The notes: a model not told the origin generated them from the letters alone. A DNA stretch of 64,000 nt from Atkinsonella hypoxylon (GCA_000729835.1 JFHB01000081.1:1-64000); one strand, 5' to 3'. Positions 1 through 12,320 are shown, counted from the stretch's first letter. Numbers and translations: made by a program.

Positions 1-693
1 TGTTAAAAATAAGCTACCCTGTATAGCCTATTTTTATGCCTACTAGTTGCTCTATCACGTGACCCTCATTAGGTCTTGTTACGTTAATTTTTGGTAGAGA
101 TATCGCTGTTACTAGATGCGAAACATCTAGAATCGACTAAGGCAAAGTTGCCTAACCTATAGTTAACTTTAACTGCGATTTTCTCTACAACTAGTAATAG
201 TAGAAATTTAAGAAGTATACTATTTAAAAGCTAAGAATTAGGGCTATTTAATAGTATAATTGTTAGATAGAGTTACTTATAAGGGTTACTTATTATTAGT
301 GGAATTTGTTAAATTGTATATATAGGCGTCTCGTTTGTATAGCTGTAAGTTAATTTTTTTGTTTTTATATAGTAAATCTTTTTGCAGAAATTATAAAGTA
401 GCCTATAAGCCCCTTCTAGCGACTACAGCCCGCTAATATAGTTAGAGGGTCTATAAGGGACTAGAAAGATTTAAGATCCTACTCTTACTAAGTTTGTTAC
501 AGCGCTCTTAATATAAAGATACTACTATTATAGTTATCTATTGCCTCTACGTGATCTAGTACTATACACTACAGCTTAATTTAGGCCGCTGCTGCTTTTA
601 CTACGTAATAATTGCTAGGAGCAATTACAGGTGCTAAATCTAAGAGACCACTACTCTCTTAGATATCTAGTCCTGTAATCCCTATTATTTTCA
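1..693 (+). repeat. 5' LTR of Copia copy 1
   Basis: The repeat begins TGTTAAAAATAAGC and ends ...TATTTTCA, so it has the usual TG...CA termini. It is nearly identical to 7129-7821 (also 693 bp) and to the reverse complement of 10173-10864. Differences between copies are mostly C/T or G/A transitions, as RIP would produce. Confidence 0.93.
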
Positions 694-696
694 ATA

Positions 697-710
697 GGTT
701 ATAAGCCCGG
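697..710 (+). other. Primer binding site, half-tRNA initiator-Met type
   Basis: Three bases after the LTR the sequence GGTTATAAGCCCGG is, apart from one G-to-A transition, complementary to the anticodon stem-loop of initiator tRNA-Met (GGGCTCATAACC). Drosophila copia is known to prime from a half-tRNA cut in the anticodon loop. The match suggests the same here; use of that primer is inference. Confidence 0.7.
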
Positions 711-1649
711 AAGACCTATCTGTAAGCTGTTAGCCCGCTGAAAATCTACTATTGTGTACTGTATTACCCACTAGAAGCTATATTAAGACCTGCGCTAGCA
801 GCTATCGCTGCTATTAGTAGCTTGCTGGAAGCTATTAATACCTGCTGCACACACATCGCCAGCTACTATACTGGTGTTTTTATTCTGCCTACCCTATACC
901 TCCTGCACTAGTTCTATACACCCTATGTATATACACTTTTGAAGCTATTCTTAATAGCTAGGTTCTATTGTTACGCAACATTAAAATATACATATCTACA
1001 CACATTACATTCGCACTGCGAATTGTTTTATTAGGCACTGCCTAATTAATTATTTCTATTAAGAAATAAGCTTAGCGCTGTACTGCATCGCTCGTTGTTG
1101 TTATTATATTGTGGGTTTATGCACCTCTGTTAGTAGCTATACTACAATTTGTAGTGCACGCCTAACAGCTCTTATTGCAGATATTCCTGTGTTTTCGGTT
1201 GCAGAATTAATTTATATAGTAATCCCACTAGTTAGGATTTTGAAGTAGGAATTAGCTAGATATCCCTAAATTGGCTGTGCTTAGGTCTCCACTGATTTAT
1301 TAGAACCTAATTGGAGAAGAATCTCCTAAATTTTTTGGCTAAAAATAGCTAGGACCTGTGTTTTATGCCCCTTGCGACCGCTTATTAATCTAGTCTGCTA
1401 TATAAATTGTATATGTATATAGATTGCAATACAATACAGCCTTTAGAGCCCGTTATACCTGTTACGAAAGACATTAGAGAAAAATCTTAGTATAATTTCT
1501 GAAGATATAGGGCACTTCTAGGCCTATAATAGAGCAATCTATTAATATCTAGTAGAAGTTATTACAGTTATTTACTACTATTTCCACTGTAATTTAGCTA
1601 TAATTAGCTATAAAAGAGCGTTAAATTAGCTACTTTTTAAACCCTTAAA

Positions 1650-4600
1650 ATGGCACTAAAAGGAATAGGTAAGGGAAAGAGCACAAGCCCTAAAAGGGGT
1701 AGTAGTTCTAGTACACTAGCTAATCCAGCTGCTGCTACTAGCTTTTCTAGTCTAGCAAGGTCCCCCCCTTAGCCAGTAGATTCCTCTTCTAATAAAGAAG
1801 ATTATATAGCTAAGAAGGCTCTAAAAGAAGCTAGATTAGCTTCTAAAAGAGTAGTGTAAGTCTATAATGTTTAAGCTAATCTAAAAGCTTAAATAGATAA
1901 GCAACAAGAGACTCTAAATAGATTTATTAGGTATAGTAAAGCAAAATAAAGCTAAAATAAAGGTAATATAGCTAATTTACTAAGTAAATTAGATACTATA
2001 ATTACATCTATAGGTAATCTCTCTATAGGGTCTCCCTCTAAGGTAGTAGATTCTATTACTTCTAAAAGAGCTTCTAAAGTCTCTTTTAAAGCCCCTAAAC
2101 CTTCTAGTTCCTCTAATAGTGCTACTTTTCTGCCTACTTTTAATAAAGGCACTATAAAAGAGTTAAATAAGAAGGTTTACTCTATTCTAGAGGCTGCTAA
2201 GCTAAAAGGCCCTAAAAATTTTAAACAGTAGAAGTAAGCTTTAACTATTTAATTTAAGGCACTAGGATTCCCTTAATTTATTAATAATTCTAGTATAGCT
2301 AGTACTTTAGTAGATTTAGAACAAGCTATTATCCTTATAATTATAAGAGATAGTTGCTAATCTAGACCTTAAGCTGCTATAAGCTAGCATAAGTCCCCTA
2401 TAGATGCCTATAACGTTCTAGTTAGGCAATATTTGTAGAGTGCTAAAATACAACGTAGTACACTATATACTAGTTATTACAACTTATTGTTTTTAAACTA
2501 TAAGGGATCTTTAGAGGCCTTTAATGCTAAATTTAATAATTTACTAGCTAGATTATAGCTCTATAGTGTAGCTATTAATTCTATTAACTAGGTAAATTAT
2601 TATATTAATGCTTTAAAGAAGACCTTCCCTAGCTAGGCTAAAAGGCAGCAATATTCTATTAGAGCTGCTAGAGCACAAGGTCTATCTGTAAAAATGCTGA
2701 ATTTACAGTTCCTTATAGCTAATTTATTAGAAGAACAAAGAGATAAAAGCTTCTCTATATCTAAAGCTCTTAGTTATAAGGCTTCTAATAGTTCTAATAA
2801 TAATAAGGCTAATTAAGGAAAGAATCCTCCTAATTAGAAGAAGAATTCTAACGATTCTAATTCTAATAATTCTAATGCCTCTAAAGATACAGACAAAGCC
2901 TCTAAGAATAAGAAGAAGTAGAAGGGCTAAAGAAGAAGTAACAAAAACTCTAGGAATAAGGATAGAGAAGCTGCTTTTGCTATAGGTTGTTATAACCTAT
3001 CTACTAGCAACTAGAATACTATAGATTCCGATAGTGAATCTAGTAGTTCTAGTAGTAATAATTCTTACGATTTAGATACAGAATCCACTACTAGTGATAC
3101 TAGTACTACTAGTAATAATACCCCTTCTTTTAACTATTCTAATAGAATAATTAAAAACTCCCTACTATACAATATAGGTTCTACCTGTTATATAGTTAAC
3201 AATAAGGCATTTTTTAGGACTTTTAAGCCTATAAAAAAGGGTAAAACTGCGCCTATTACTACTGAAGGAGGTCCTATTTATCCTAAAGGATAGGGAACTG
3301 CTGTATTCTAGGTACTAGTTAGTATAAATCCAGCTAAATATAGGCCTTTAGCTCTAAAGGATGCTCTATATTGCCTAGGTTTAGATACTAACCTAATTAG
3401 TAGTCTAAAGCACTATTTAATAAGGGGCACTCTCCTTAGAAATCAGCTATTTCTAGCTGATAGAAGCTGCTGTAGGCTTCTAAATCCTAAAAAGTATAGT
3501 TTCTTCTTACAGCTTAAGGGGCAAGAGACCCCTAGAGTGTGTAAAAACCACGCTAATCTCTCTTATATAGGATTTATAGCTAGCAATAGTTATAATAGCA
3601 GTTATAATGCTAGTTATCCTATAGAGGTTTAAATCCCTTAACAGCTTGGTTTTAATCTAGAGGAATATAGCTAAATTAAGGAATTATCTAACTTTAAAGA
3701 AGAAGAAGTAGATAATACTAATAATAATGCTATAGAGCTATTAGCCCTAGTTCCTAAACGGGCTCCTAGTTAGATTTCTTTTAATAACGGGGATTTAGAA
3801 GGTCTAAATCCTAAGTTGCTAGATATTAGAGGAAATAGCCGTTTAGATCCCTTAAACAAGGCCCGTAGTTCTTAAGAGATCTAGCAAGATAGGGAGCAAC
3901 AGGAAGCTAGCTCTAATAATAATTCTAGTAGTATAAATCCTACTGCTTCTTCTTCCTATAAGAAGCTACTAGAATTAGCTGCTACTTAGCACGTTAGATT
4001 AAGGCATATAGGACTCCCTTTACTAAAGAAGACTGCTTCTATTACTAAAGGTATTCCTAATTTTACAAAAATTAAGGAAAAGGATTTTAACTGCCTAGCT
4101 TGCAACTAAGCTAAAGCTGTTAAAAGACCTAGTAAGTATACTATTCCTAACCCCCCTAGATGTTTAGATATTATAGAGGGAGATACTGTTAAAATAGAGC
4201 CTATACTGCACAATAAGAGGCCTCTAGTTCTTTTTCTAATTAATAGAAAATTACAGTATAAGTAGTCTTTTAATCTAGCTAATAAAGAGAGTTCTACTCT
4301 CTATAGCTATATTAAAGGCTTCTTTAAGGAATTAAAGAACTAGTATAACTGCTACCCTAAACACCTTTATTTTAATAGTAGTACAGAAATTAATACTAAG
4401 TTGTAAGCTTAGCTATCTTCTAAGGGTATTTACTTTAGCACCTCTTGCCCCTATATTTATAAATAGAATAGGCTAATAGAGAGAGCTATAAGGGTACTTC
4501 TAGACCGTTTGCGTGCTACCCTACAGTGGTTATAATTACCTCTATATCTATAGTCTTATATCCTTCCTGCTATAGTAGATTTAGTTAATACTGCTGCGAA

Positions 4601-6878
4601 TAGCACTAAACTACTAAGTTCTAAACAGCTATATCTAGCTAATTTAGAGCCTTCTAAGACCTATAAGCCTAATTTTACTAAAATAAGGGCTATAGGCTCC
4701 TATTGCGAAGTTCTAATCCTATTAGAATAGAGATCTAGGTTGCAGAAGCTAGCTAAAAGAACTATTCCTAGTAGACTTTTAGCTACGCTAGGTTCTAATG
4801 TATATTTAATATATATCCCCTCTAAACGAGCTGTTATAAAGACTAGCTTCATTAAAATTATAGAAGGAATAGGTTCTATTTCACAGGGTATCTCTAAGGT
4901 TCCTATTAGTTCTATAGTAGATAATCCTTTAGAGAGAGAAATTGATAACCAGCAGTTAGTAGATAATTATACTCCTAAATATCCTTATCCTAGTTATCTA
5001 GATGTGCTAAATTATCCACTAGAACCTATAGATTAAGCTCTTCTACTAAGTAACCCTATAGAAGCTATAGAGGCCCTTAAAGCCCCTATACCTATAGAAA
5101 CACCTATAGAAGCTACTATAGAAGCTAAAGCTAATGCTAATACTATAGATTTAGATAGAGATATATTTTCCTTAATTAAGGATCTATGCTTTAAGGCAAG
5201 GACTAAAGCAGCTATTACTTCTAATAGTAAGAATGAACTTCCTAATACGTAGAAGCAAGCCCTAAAAAGCTCTGCTAAGCAGCATTAGATAGAAGCTACC
5301 TATAGCAAATTTAAGCAGCTATTAGCTGCTAGAACCTTTAAATTTATAGGGAAAGACTAAGTACCTAAGGGCCGAAGAGTTCTAAAGAATAGGCTTATTT
5401 ATAGGCTTAAAAAGGATAAAGAAAATAATCCTATTAAATATAAGGCCTGCCTTATTGCTAAGGGATTTATGCAAATAGAAGGTTAAGACTATCTAGAGAC
5501 CTTTGCTGTAACTAGTATTCCTTCTAGCTAGCGTATATTATTAGCTCTTGCAGCTTTTAATAACTAGGAAGTTAAGTAAATCGACTTTATAGGAGCGTTT
5601 CTAAATAGCAAGCTAAAGGAAGCTATTTATATAGAAATCCTAGATAGATTTATTGAATTTACAGAAGCAACGCTATTAGTAGCTAAGCTACTAAAAAGCT
5701 GTAATTACAAGCTCTCTAAAGAGTAAGTAATTAAGCTAGAAAAATCCCTCTATAGTCTAAAGCAAAGTCCTAGAGAATAGCAGTAAATTCTAATAGAATT
5801 ACTTTAAAAGCATAGATTTAAACCTCTTATATTAAACCTAGCAGTCTTTTATAACCTAGCTATATCTATATATATTGCTACTTATGTAGATAACTGTCTT
5901 CTAATTAGGCCTAATTTACGATATATTAATAAGCTTAAAAAGCTACTAAATTAAGCTTATCCAATAGAAGATAGAGGACTAGTAGAATTCTTTCTAGGTG
6001 TGTAAATTACCTATAATAGGTCTAAAAGGTCTATTAAAATCCACTAATCTTAATATATCCTTAAAGCCCTAGAAAGATTTAAAATACTAGATATTAAGCT
6101 AGCTTCTATCTCTATATAGCTAGGAATTCTAAAGCAACTAGTTATAAAACTTCTCTTAAAATCCAATTATAAGCTTTATTAAAGCATAATAGGCACTATA
6201 ATGTACCTAATGTTGCTAACTAGAACTAATATTGCTTTTTCCGTTTAGTGGCTATTAACCTTCCTAGCTAAGCCCTATATAGAGCACCTAAACGCCTCTA
6301 AGCACCTCCTAAGGTACTTAAGTAGTACTAGAAGCTTTACTATTATTTATAAGCGTTCTATACCACTAGGGTCCTCTTCTAAAGCTTCTAGCTCTAAAGA
6401 AGTACTTAAGACCCTCCTTAGTTATTGCAATAGCAATTTTACTAGTAATAAAACCTCTTCTAAATTAACCTATACTTATCTATATAAGCTAGCTAGTGGA
6501 CCTATTAGCTGGAAATTAAAGAAAGCTAGTACTATTGCTCTTTCTACATTAGAAGTAGAATCTAATGCATTATCTAAAGCTATAAGGGAATTAGAGTGGC
6601 TCTATAGCCTTTTTAAGGAGATAAAGCTACCTTTAACCCCTTCTATTTCTATTAGGTGTAATAATTAAGGCGCTATAGTTACTGCTTACAACTTAACGTT
6701 GTATAGTAGGACTAAGTACACCCTTTTAAAGTTTAACTATATTAGGGAAAAGATTTATAAAGGTATAGCTAAGGTTAGTTATATTAATACAAATTAGATG
6801 CTAGTAGATAGCCTAACTAAGCCTCTTGCTATTTAAAAGCATTAATAATTCATTAAGTTACTAGAGCTTTCTAGCTAG
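1650..6878 (+). pseudogene. Decayed Copia gag-pol polyprotein
   Basis: One reading frame runs from the ATG at 1650 to about 6878, interrupted by many TAG/TAA codons but with no net frameshift. Spot checks in gag, integrase, RT and RNase H all sit in the same frame. Recognisable parts are gag (about 1650-2900), a protease patch near 3170 (degraded DTGST-like), the integrase zinc region near 4000 and core to about 4480 (NRLIERAIR resembles the NGxxERxxR segment), RT at about 5350-6250 (AKGF, SLYSLKQSPRE, YVDN where YVDD is expected), and RNase H near 6540 (LSTLEVESNALSKAIRE). The 98-codon open stretch at 4740-5036 is the linker after integrase, not a separate gene. It encodes no working protein. 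Confidence 0.9.
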
Positions 6879-7120
6879 CTTATAAAAGCAATAAAAACAC
6901 TTAAAAAATCAAAAAGCAATAAAAAAACAGTTAAAAATTGAAAACAATAAAAACAATTAACAACAACTAGTTATATTTAACTATAACTACCCTAGAATTG
7001 CTAGAATTAGTTATATTATTTAGTTCTATTATTAGTACTATATTTTGTTAGTTAATTCTAACTTAAATATCCTTTAAAGGAGCTAAGTTACTTATAGAAC
7101 TAGTTACTTCTTATATTTCT

Positions 7121-7128
7121 AGAGGGAG
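7121..7128 (+). other. Polypurine tract of Copia copy 1
   Basis: AGAGGGAG lies directly before the TG of the right LTR, the place where plus-strand priming starts in LTR retrotransposons. Confidence 0.8.
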
Positions 7129-7821
7129 TGTTAAAAATAAGCTACCCTATATAGCTTATTTTTATGCCTACTAGTTGCTCTATTATATAACCCTTATTAG
7201 GTCTTATTACGTTAATTTTTAGTAGAGATATCGCTGTTACTAAATGTAAAACATCTAGAATTAACTAAGGCAAAGTTGCTTAACCTATAGTTAACTTTAA
7301 CTGCGATTTTCTCTACAACTAGCAATAGTAGAAATTTAAGAAGTATACTATTTAAAAGCTAAGAATTAGGGCTATTTAATAGTATAATTGTTAAATAGAG
7401 TTGCTTATAAGGGTTACTTATTATTAGTGGAATTTATTAAATTATATATATAAGCGTCTCGTTTATATAGCCGTAAGTTGATTTTTTTGTTTTTATATAG
7501 TAAATCTTTTTGCAGAAATTATAAAGTAGCCTATAAGCCCCTTCTAGCGACTATAGCCCACTAATATAGTTAGAGAGTCTATAAGGGACTAGAAAGATTT
7601 AAGATCCTACCCTTACTAAGTTCGTTACAGCGCTCTTAATATAAAGATACTACTATTACAGTTATCTATTGCCTTTACGTGATCTAGTACTATACACTAC
7701 AGCTTGATTTAGGCCGCTGCTGCTTTCACTACGTAATAATTGCTAGGAGCAATTACAGGTGCTAAATCTAAGAGACCACTACCCTCTTAGATATCTAGTC
7801 CTGTAATCCCTATTATTTTCA
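7129..7821 (+). repeat. 3' LTR of Copia copy 1
   Basis: This is a 693-bp direct repeat of 1-693, starting TGTTAAAAATAAGC after the polypurine tract and ending TTTTCA. The next bases (ATAAG) already belong to the inverted copy 2. Confidence 0.93.
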
Positions 7822-9902
7822 ATAAGAACTATTAGAATTAGAAGCTTTATAACAAAGAGCCTTAAATATAGAGGAGCTTTTATCTCTTTATTCTTCTAAT
7901 AAATTAGCTATAAGGAACTATAAATTCAGTATTTTTACAGATAGACCTTATGCTCTAGCAGCTCTAATAGAATATTGCTGCCTTTTAGCCCAGCTAGGGA
8001 AGGTCTTCTTTAAAGCATTAATATAATAATTTACCTAGTTAATAGGATTAATAGCTATACTATAGAGCTATAATCTAGCTAGTAAATTATTAAATTTAGC
8101 ATTAAAGGCCTCTAAAGATCCCTTATAGTTCAAAAACAATAAGTTATAATAACTAATATATAGCGTACTACGTTATATTTTAGCACTCTATAAATACTGC
8201 CTAACTAGAACGTTATAGGTATCTACAGGGGACTTATACTAGCTTATAGCAGCTTAAGGTCTAGATTAGCAACTATCTCTTATAATTATAAGGATAATAG
8301 CTTATTCTAAATCTACTAAAGTACTAGCTATACTAGAATTATTAATAAATTAAGGGAATTCTAGTGCCTTAAATTAAATAGTTAAAGCTTACTTCTACTA
8401 TTTAAAATTTTTAGGGCCTTTTAGCTTAGCAGCCTCTAGAATAGAGTAAACCTTCTTATTTAACTCTTTTATAGTGCCTTTATTAAAAGCAGGCAGAAAA
8501 GTAGCACTATTAGAGGAACTAGAAGGTTTAGGGGCTTTAAAAGAGACTTTAGAAGCTCTTTTAGAAGTAATAGGATCTACTACCTTAGAGGGAGACTCTA
8601 TTAAGAGATTACCTATAGATATAATTATAGTATCTAATTTACTTAGTAAATTAGCTATATTACCTTTATTTTAGCTTTATTTTGCTTTACTATACCTAAT
8701 AAATCTATTTAGGGTCTCTTGTTGCTTATCTATTTAAGCTTTTAGATTAGCTTAAACATTATAGACTTACACTACTCTTTTAGAAGCTAATCTAGCTTCT
8801 TTTAGAGCCTTCTTAGCTGTATAATCTTCTTCATTAGAAGAGGAATCTACTAGCTAAGGGGGGGACCTTACTAGACTAAGAAAGCTAGTAGCAGCTATAG
8901 CTAGTGTACTAGAACCACTACTCCGTTTAGGGCTTATGCTCTTTCCCTTACCTATTCCTTTTGGTGCTATTTTAAGGGTTTTAATAGCTAATTTAACGCT
9001 CTTTATAGCTAATTATAGCCTAAATTACAGTGGAAACAGTAGTAAATAACAGTAATAATTCTTACTAAATATAGGCTAGAAGTGCTCTATATTTTTAGAA
9101 ATTATACTGAGATTTTTCTCTAATTTCTTTTGTAATAGGTATAACGGGCTCTAAAGGCTGCGTTATATCGCGATCTATATGCACATACAATTTATATAGC
9201 AAACTAGATTAACAAGCGGTCGCGAGGGGCATAAAACACAGGTTCTAGCTATTTTTAGCTAAAAAATTCAGGAGATTCTTCTCTAATTAGGTTCTAACAA
9301 ATTAGTAGAGACCTAGGCACAGCTAATTTAGGGATATCTAGCTAATTTCTACTTTAAAATCCTAACTAGTGGGATTACTATATAAATTAATTCTGCAACT
9401 AAAAACACAGAAATATCTGCAATAAGAGCTGTTAGGCGTGCACTACAAATTGTAGTATAGCTACTAACAGAGGTGCATAGGGTGCATAATATAACAACAA
9501 CAACGAGCGATATAGTGCAGCGCTAAGCTTATTTCTTAATAGAAATAATTAATTAGGCAGTGCCTAATAAAACGATTTGCAGTGCGAATGTAATGTATGC
9601 AGATGTATATATTTTAATGTTGCGCAACAATAGAACCTAGCTATTAAGAATAGCTTTAAAAGTGTGTATGCACAGGGTGTATAGTGTGCAGGAGGCACAG
9701 GGTGGGCAGAATGTAAACACCAGTATAGTGGCTAGCGATGTATATGTAGCAGGTGTTAATAGCTTCCAGCAAGCTACTAATAGCAGCGATAGCTGCTAGC
9801 GCAGGTCTCAATATAGCTTCTAGTAGGTAATACAGTACACAATAGTAGATTTCAGCGGGCTAACAGCTTGCAGATAGGTCTTCTAGGCTTATAACCTATT
9901 AA

Positions 9903-10158
9903 GATCAAAAGAGTGGACCGATCTAACTAAACCTAGGATTACAAAGCCTTATATATTTTTAACATATATTTTAACACTCCCCCTAGAATTGTATATCTAG
10001 GTGCTTGTTCTAGAGGTTATAGGCTTATACTAGCAATTAGATCTTTTAATGGTTTTCAGCAGGGTTCGAACTCGTAACCTCTGCCTCATAGAGCAGTGCT
10101 CCACTATATAGTGGGCAACATAAGACCGCTGCAGTAGGCTACAACTACTGCGCCACCG
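9903..10158 (-). mobile_element. 256-bp tRNA-related insert inside Copia copy 2 (SINE-like or chimeric mini-element)
   Basis: The direct repeat GGCTTATAACCTATTAA (17 bp) occurs at 9886-9902 and again at 10159-10175, but the matching place in copy 1 has it once, so 9903-10158 is an insertion. On the minus strand it begins with a match to the pol III A box (TGGCGCAGTAG, 10145-10155). A B box follows (GTTCGAACC, complement of 10063-10071), and a perfect 14-bp palindrome CCACTATATAGTGG lies between. Further in, at 9986-9977, a polypurine run CTAGGGGGAG is followed by TGTTAA, as at an LTR start. It may therefore be a tRNA-derived SINE with target duplication, or a mini LTR element joined at the primer binding site. 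No intact cloverleaf forms. Confidence 0.6.
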
Positions 10159-10172
10159 GGCTTATAACCTAT

Positions 10173-10864
10173 TAAAAATAATAGGGATTACAGGACTAGA
10201 TATCTAAGAGGGTAGTAGTCTCTTAGATTTAGCACCTGTAATTACTCCTAGCAATTATTACGTAGTGGAAGCAGCAGCAGCCTAAATTAAGCTGTAGTGT
10301 ATAGTATAGATTACGTAGAGGCAGTAGATAACTATAATAATAGTAGTATCTTATATTAAGAGCGCTATAATAAATAAGTAAGAGTAAAATCTTAAATCTT
10401 TCTAGTCCCTTATAGACTCTCTAACTATATTAGTAGGCTGTAGTTACTAAAAGAGGCTTATAGGCTACTTTATAATTTCTATAAAAAGATTTACTATATA
10501 AAAACAAAAAAATTAACTTATAGCTATATAAATAAGAAACCTATATATATAATTTAACAATTTCTACTAATAGGAAAAAACCCTTATAAGCAACTTTACT
10601 TAACAATTATACTATTAGAAAGCCCTAATTCTTAGCTTTTAATTAGTATACTTCTTAAATTTCTACTACTACTAGTTATAGAGAAAAACGCTGTTAAAGC
10701 TAACTATAGGTTAGGCAACTTTGCCTTAGTTAAATCTAGATGTTTACATCTAGTAACAGCGATATCTCTACTAAAAATTAACGTAACACAACCAAAAGAG
10801 GGTCACGTGATAGAGCAACTAGTAGGCATAAAAATAGGCTATATAGGGTAGCTTATTTTTAACA
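10173..10864 (-). repeat. LTR of inverted Copia copy 2
   Basis: Reverse complement of the 1-693 LTR, 692 bp, ending at GCTTATTTTTAACA on the plus strand. Unique flanking DNA starts at 10865 and leads after 219 bp to the stop of the Aurora kinase gene. Confidence 0.92.
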
Positions 10865-11083
10865 CGATTATGTCTGTCCAACTCTAGGTCTGGATAACTT
10901 CGAACCTGTGTGTCGCGATATTGACAGAAAATTCTGTTGCACTGCGCATATTTGTTGAGGCTCTGAATGACTAAACAAAGCTCAAATATCGACCCGGGTT
11001 GTCTTCTTCGGAACCCACTCGATAGGATCAGCCTTCAAAAAAGAAGAATAGCATCCAGATTATGGTCTTCTGCTGTGTTTTAT

Positions 11084-12320
11084 TCATCGGCAATGTTGGA
11101 GTATCCAGGGGTGTTGTTCGACTTCTTCGAGTGACAACCTCTTTCTTGGATCAACAACAAGTAACTGGGTTTAGGTTAGCATTTCTTCAGGGGAGAAAGC
11201 GAAATGGAACGAAATCCACCCGATAGCCAACTTGAGAGTTGAGACTCACTCCTTTGATGAGTTTAGTTGCTTCGGCACTGACAAAAGACGGAACCTTCAT
11301 GTCCGCTCGAGCTATCCGCTTGTACGTCATGACAAGCGTATCTTCAAACGGTGCCTCGCCTACCAAGAATTCGTACGTTAACACACCGAGAGCCCAAAGA
11401 TCAATTTTCTCATCATAAGAGTTGTCCGGATTTCTCGAGCTGACCATCTCAGGAGGCAAGTAGTCAACTGTTCCGCAGTATGTTTGCCGCCGCTTCCCCG
11501 GCGCATGTACGCTCCACCCAAAGTCAGACAGTTTAATCTCGCCATGCAAGCCGAGCAGGATATTCTCAGGCTTAATGTCGCGATGCATCACATGCTTACG
11601 GTGTAGATACCGCAGTGCGCTTGCCATTTGCGCTACATAGCTTGCTGCTTTTAGCTCTGAAAACCGACCTGCCTTACGCAACTGCTTGTAAAGCTCGCCG
11701 CGGCCTGCAAATTCAAGAATAAGGAAGATGCGCTTGCTATCATGGAAGTGTCCGTATAGTTTCAGGATATTAGGATGTCGTAGATTGCTCTGGATTTCGG
11801 TCTCGCGTCGCACCTGTTTCTGGACTCTGCTATCTTGCAGCTCGCTCTTGTGCAGAACCTTCAGCGCACATATGAAGCCGTACTGACGCTCCCGGGCAAG
11901 ATACACGCGACCGAACTTGCCTTTGCCTAGCGGCTTGCCAATCTCGAACATGCCCAGATGCAAAGCCGTCGCACTAGGCTCCTTGATAAAACTAGGTATT
12001 TTGTCCTTGGTATCCAACCTTCCCATCACCTTGGCGACTTCCTTATGGGCTCGGTCTGGAGTGGCGGCGGATAAAGCCTGCTTCGTAGTCGTGAGCTTAC
12101 TATTTCTCTGACCTTCCAGGGCGACCCTGAGTAGGTTCGACCGGCTCGAGCTCTTTGAGACTATCGATCGTGCGCTGGCCTAGTGCGATCAGCGAACAAT
12201 ATCTTGGGACTAATTTGGCAGTTTGAAAAGAGTTACCTCTGTAGCCTTGTACGTGGCTACATTATTGCTGACTGACAACTGCTGCAAGCGTTCCTCCAAG
12301 GTCCGAGTTTTGCTTTCCAT
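11084..12320 (-). CDS. Aurora-family serine/threonine kinase (Ipl1/Ark1 type)
   Basis: Three exons: 12320-12237, 12179-11250 and 11164-11084, giving 364 aa. Introns are 57 bp (GTAACT...CTAG) and 85 bp (GTGAGT...GCTAAC...CCCAG). The kinase domain starts near residue 104 with GKGKFGRVY, then VLHK, HRDIKPEN near 224, DFGWSVH near 246, and the activation segment RRQTYCGTVDYLPPEM, which is diagnostic for Aurora. The last exon supplies LLVVDPRKRLSLEEV and HPWI, completing the C-lobe. Without that intron the frame would end in nonsense residues. The first ATG adds a short basic N-terminus. Aurora kinases are the catalytic part of the chromosomal passenger complex and correct kinetochore attachments. 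The stop lies only 219 bp from a RIP-affected LTR. Whether this is the single housekeeping gene or a paralogue cannot be decided here. Confidence 0.92.

Larger units (their letters stand above)
1..7821 (+). mobile_element. Full-length RIP-degraded Ty1/Copia LTR retrotransposon (copy 1)
   Basis: The element has two 693-bp LTRs, a primer binding site just inside the left LTR, one long decayed gag-pol frame and a polypurine tract against the right LTR. The domain order is gag, protease, integrase, reverse transcriptase, RNase H, which defines Copia rather than Gypsy. The sequence is very AT-rich, TpA dominates, CpA and TpG are scarce, and in-frame stops are TAG/TAA at positions expected for Gln or Trp codons. 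This is the RIP signature. The window begins exactly at the left LTR terminus (TGTTAAAAAT), so the left flank and target duplication cannot be seen. The element appears inserted into copy 2, which lies in the opposite direction immediately to the right. Confidence 0.93.
7822..10864 (-). mobile_element. Inverted, truncated Copia copy 2 (LTR, leader, start of gag)
   Basis: Read on the minus strand this is a second member of the same family: an LTR (10864 to 10173), then sequence matching positions 694 to about 2800 of copy 1. The gag region lies on the minus strand from about 8970 down; the start codon position reads ATA. The 3' part of gag, all of pol and the other LTR are missing where copy 1 begins. 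The simplest reading is that copy 1 inserted into copy 2, with the rest of copy 2 to the left of the window. The 66-codon open frame at 8474-8674 is antisense to gag and mirrors the one at 1952-2152. Confidence 0.88.

Noticed and set aside
1952..2152. 66-codon minus-strand ORF, also present at 8474-8674 with a nearly identical product
   Set aside because: It is antisense to gag in both Copia copies. Conservation follows from shared DNA, and no family resemblance or promoter is seen.
4740..5036. 98-codon plus-strand ORF as a separate gene
   Set aside because: It is an uninterrupted stretch of the decayed gag-pol frame downstream of integrase.
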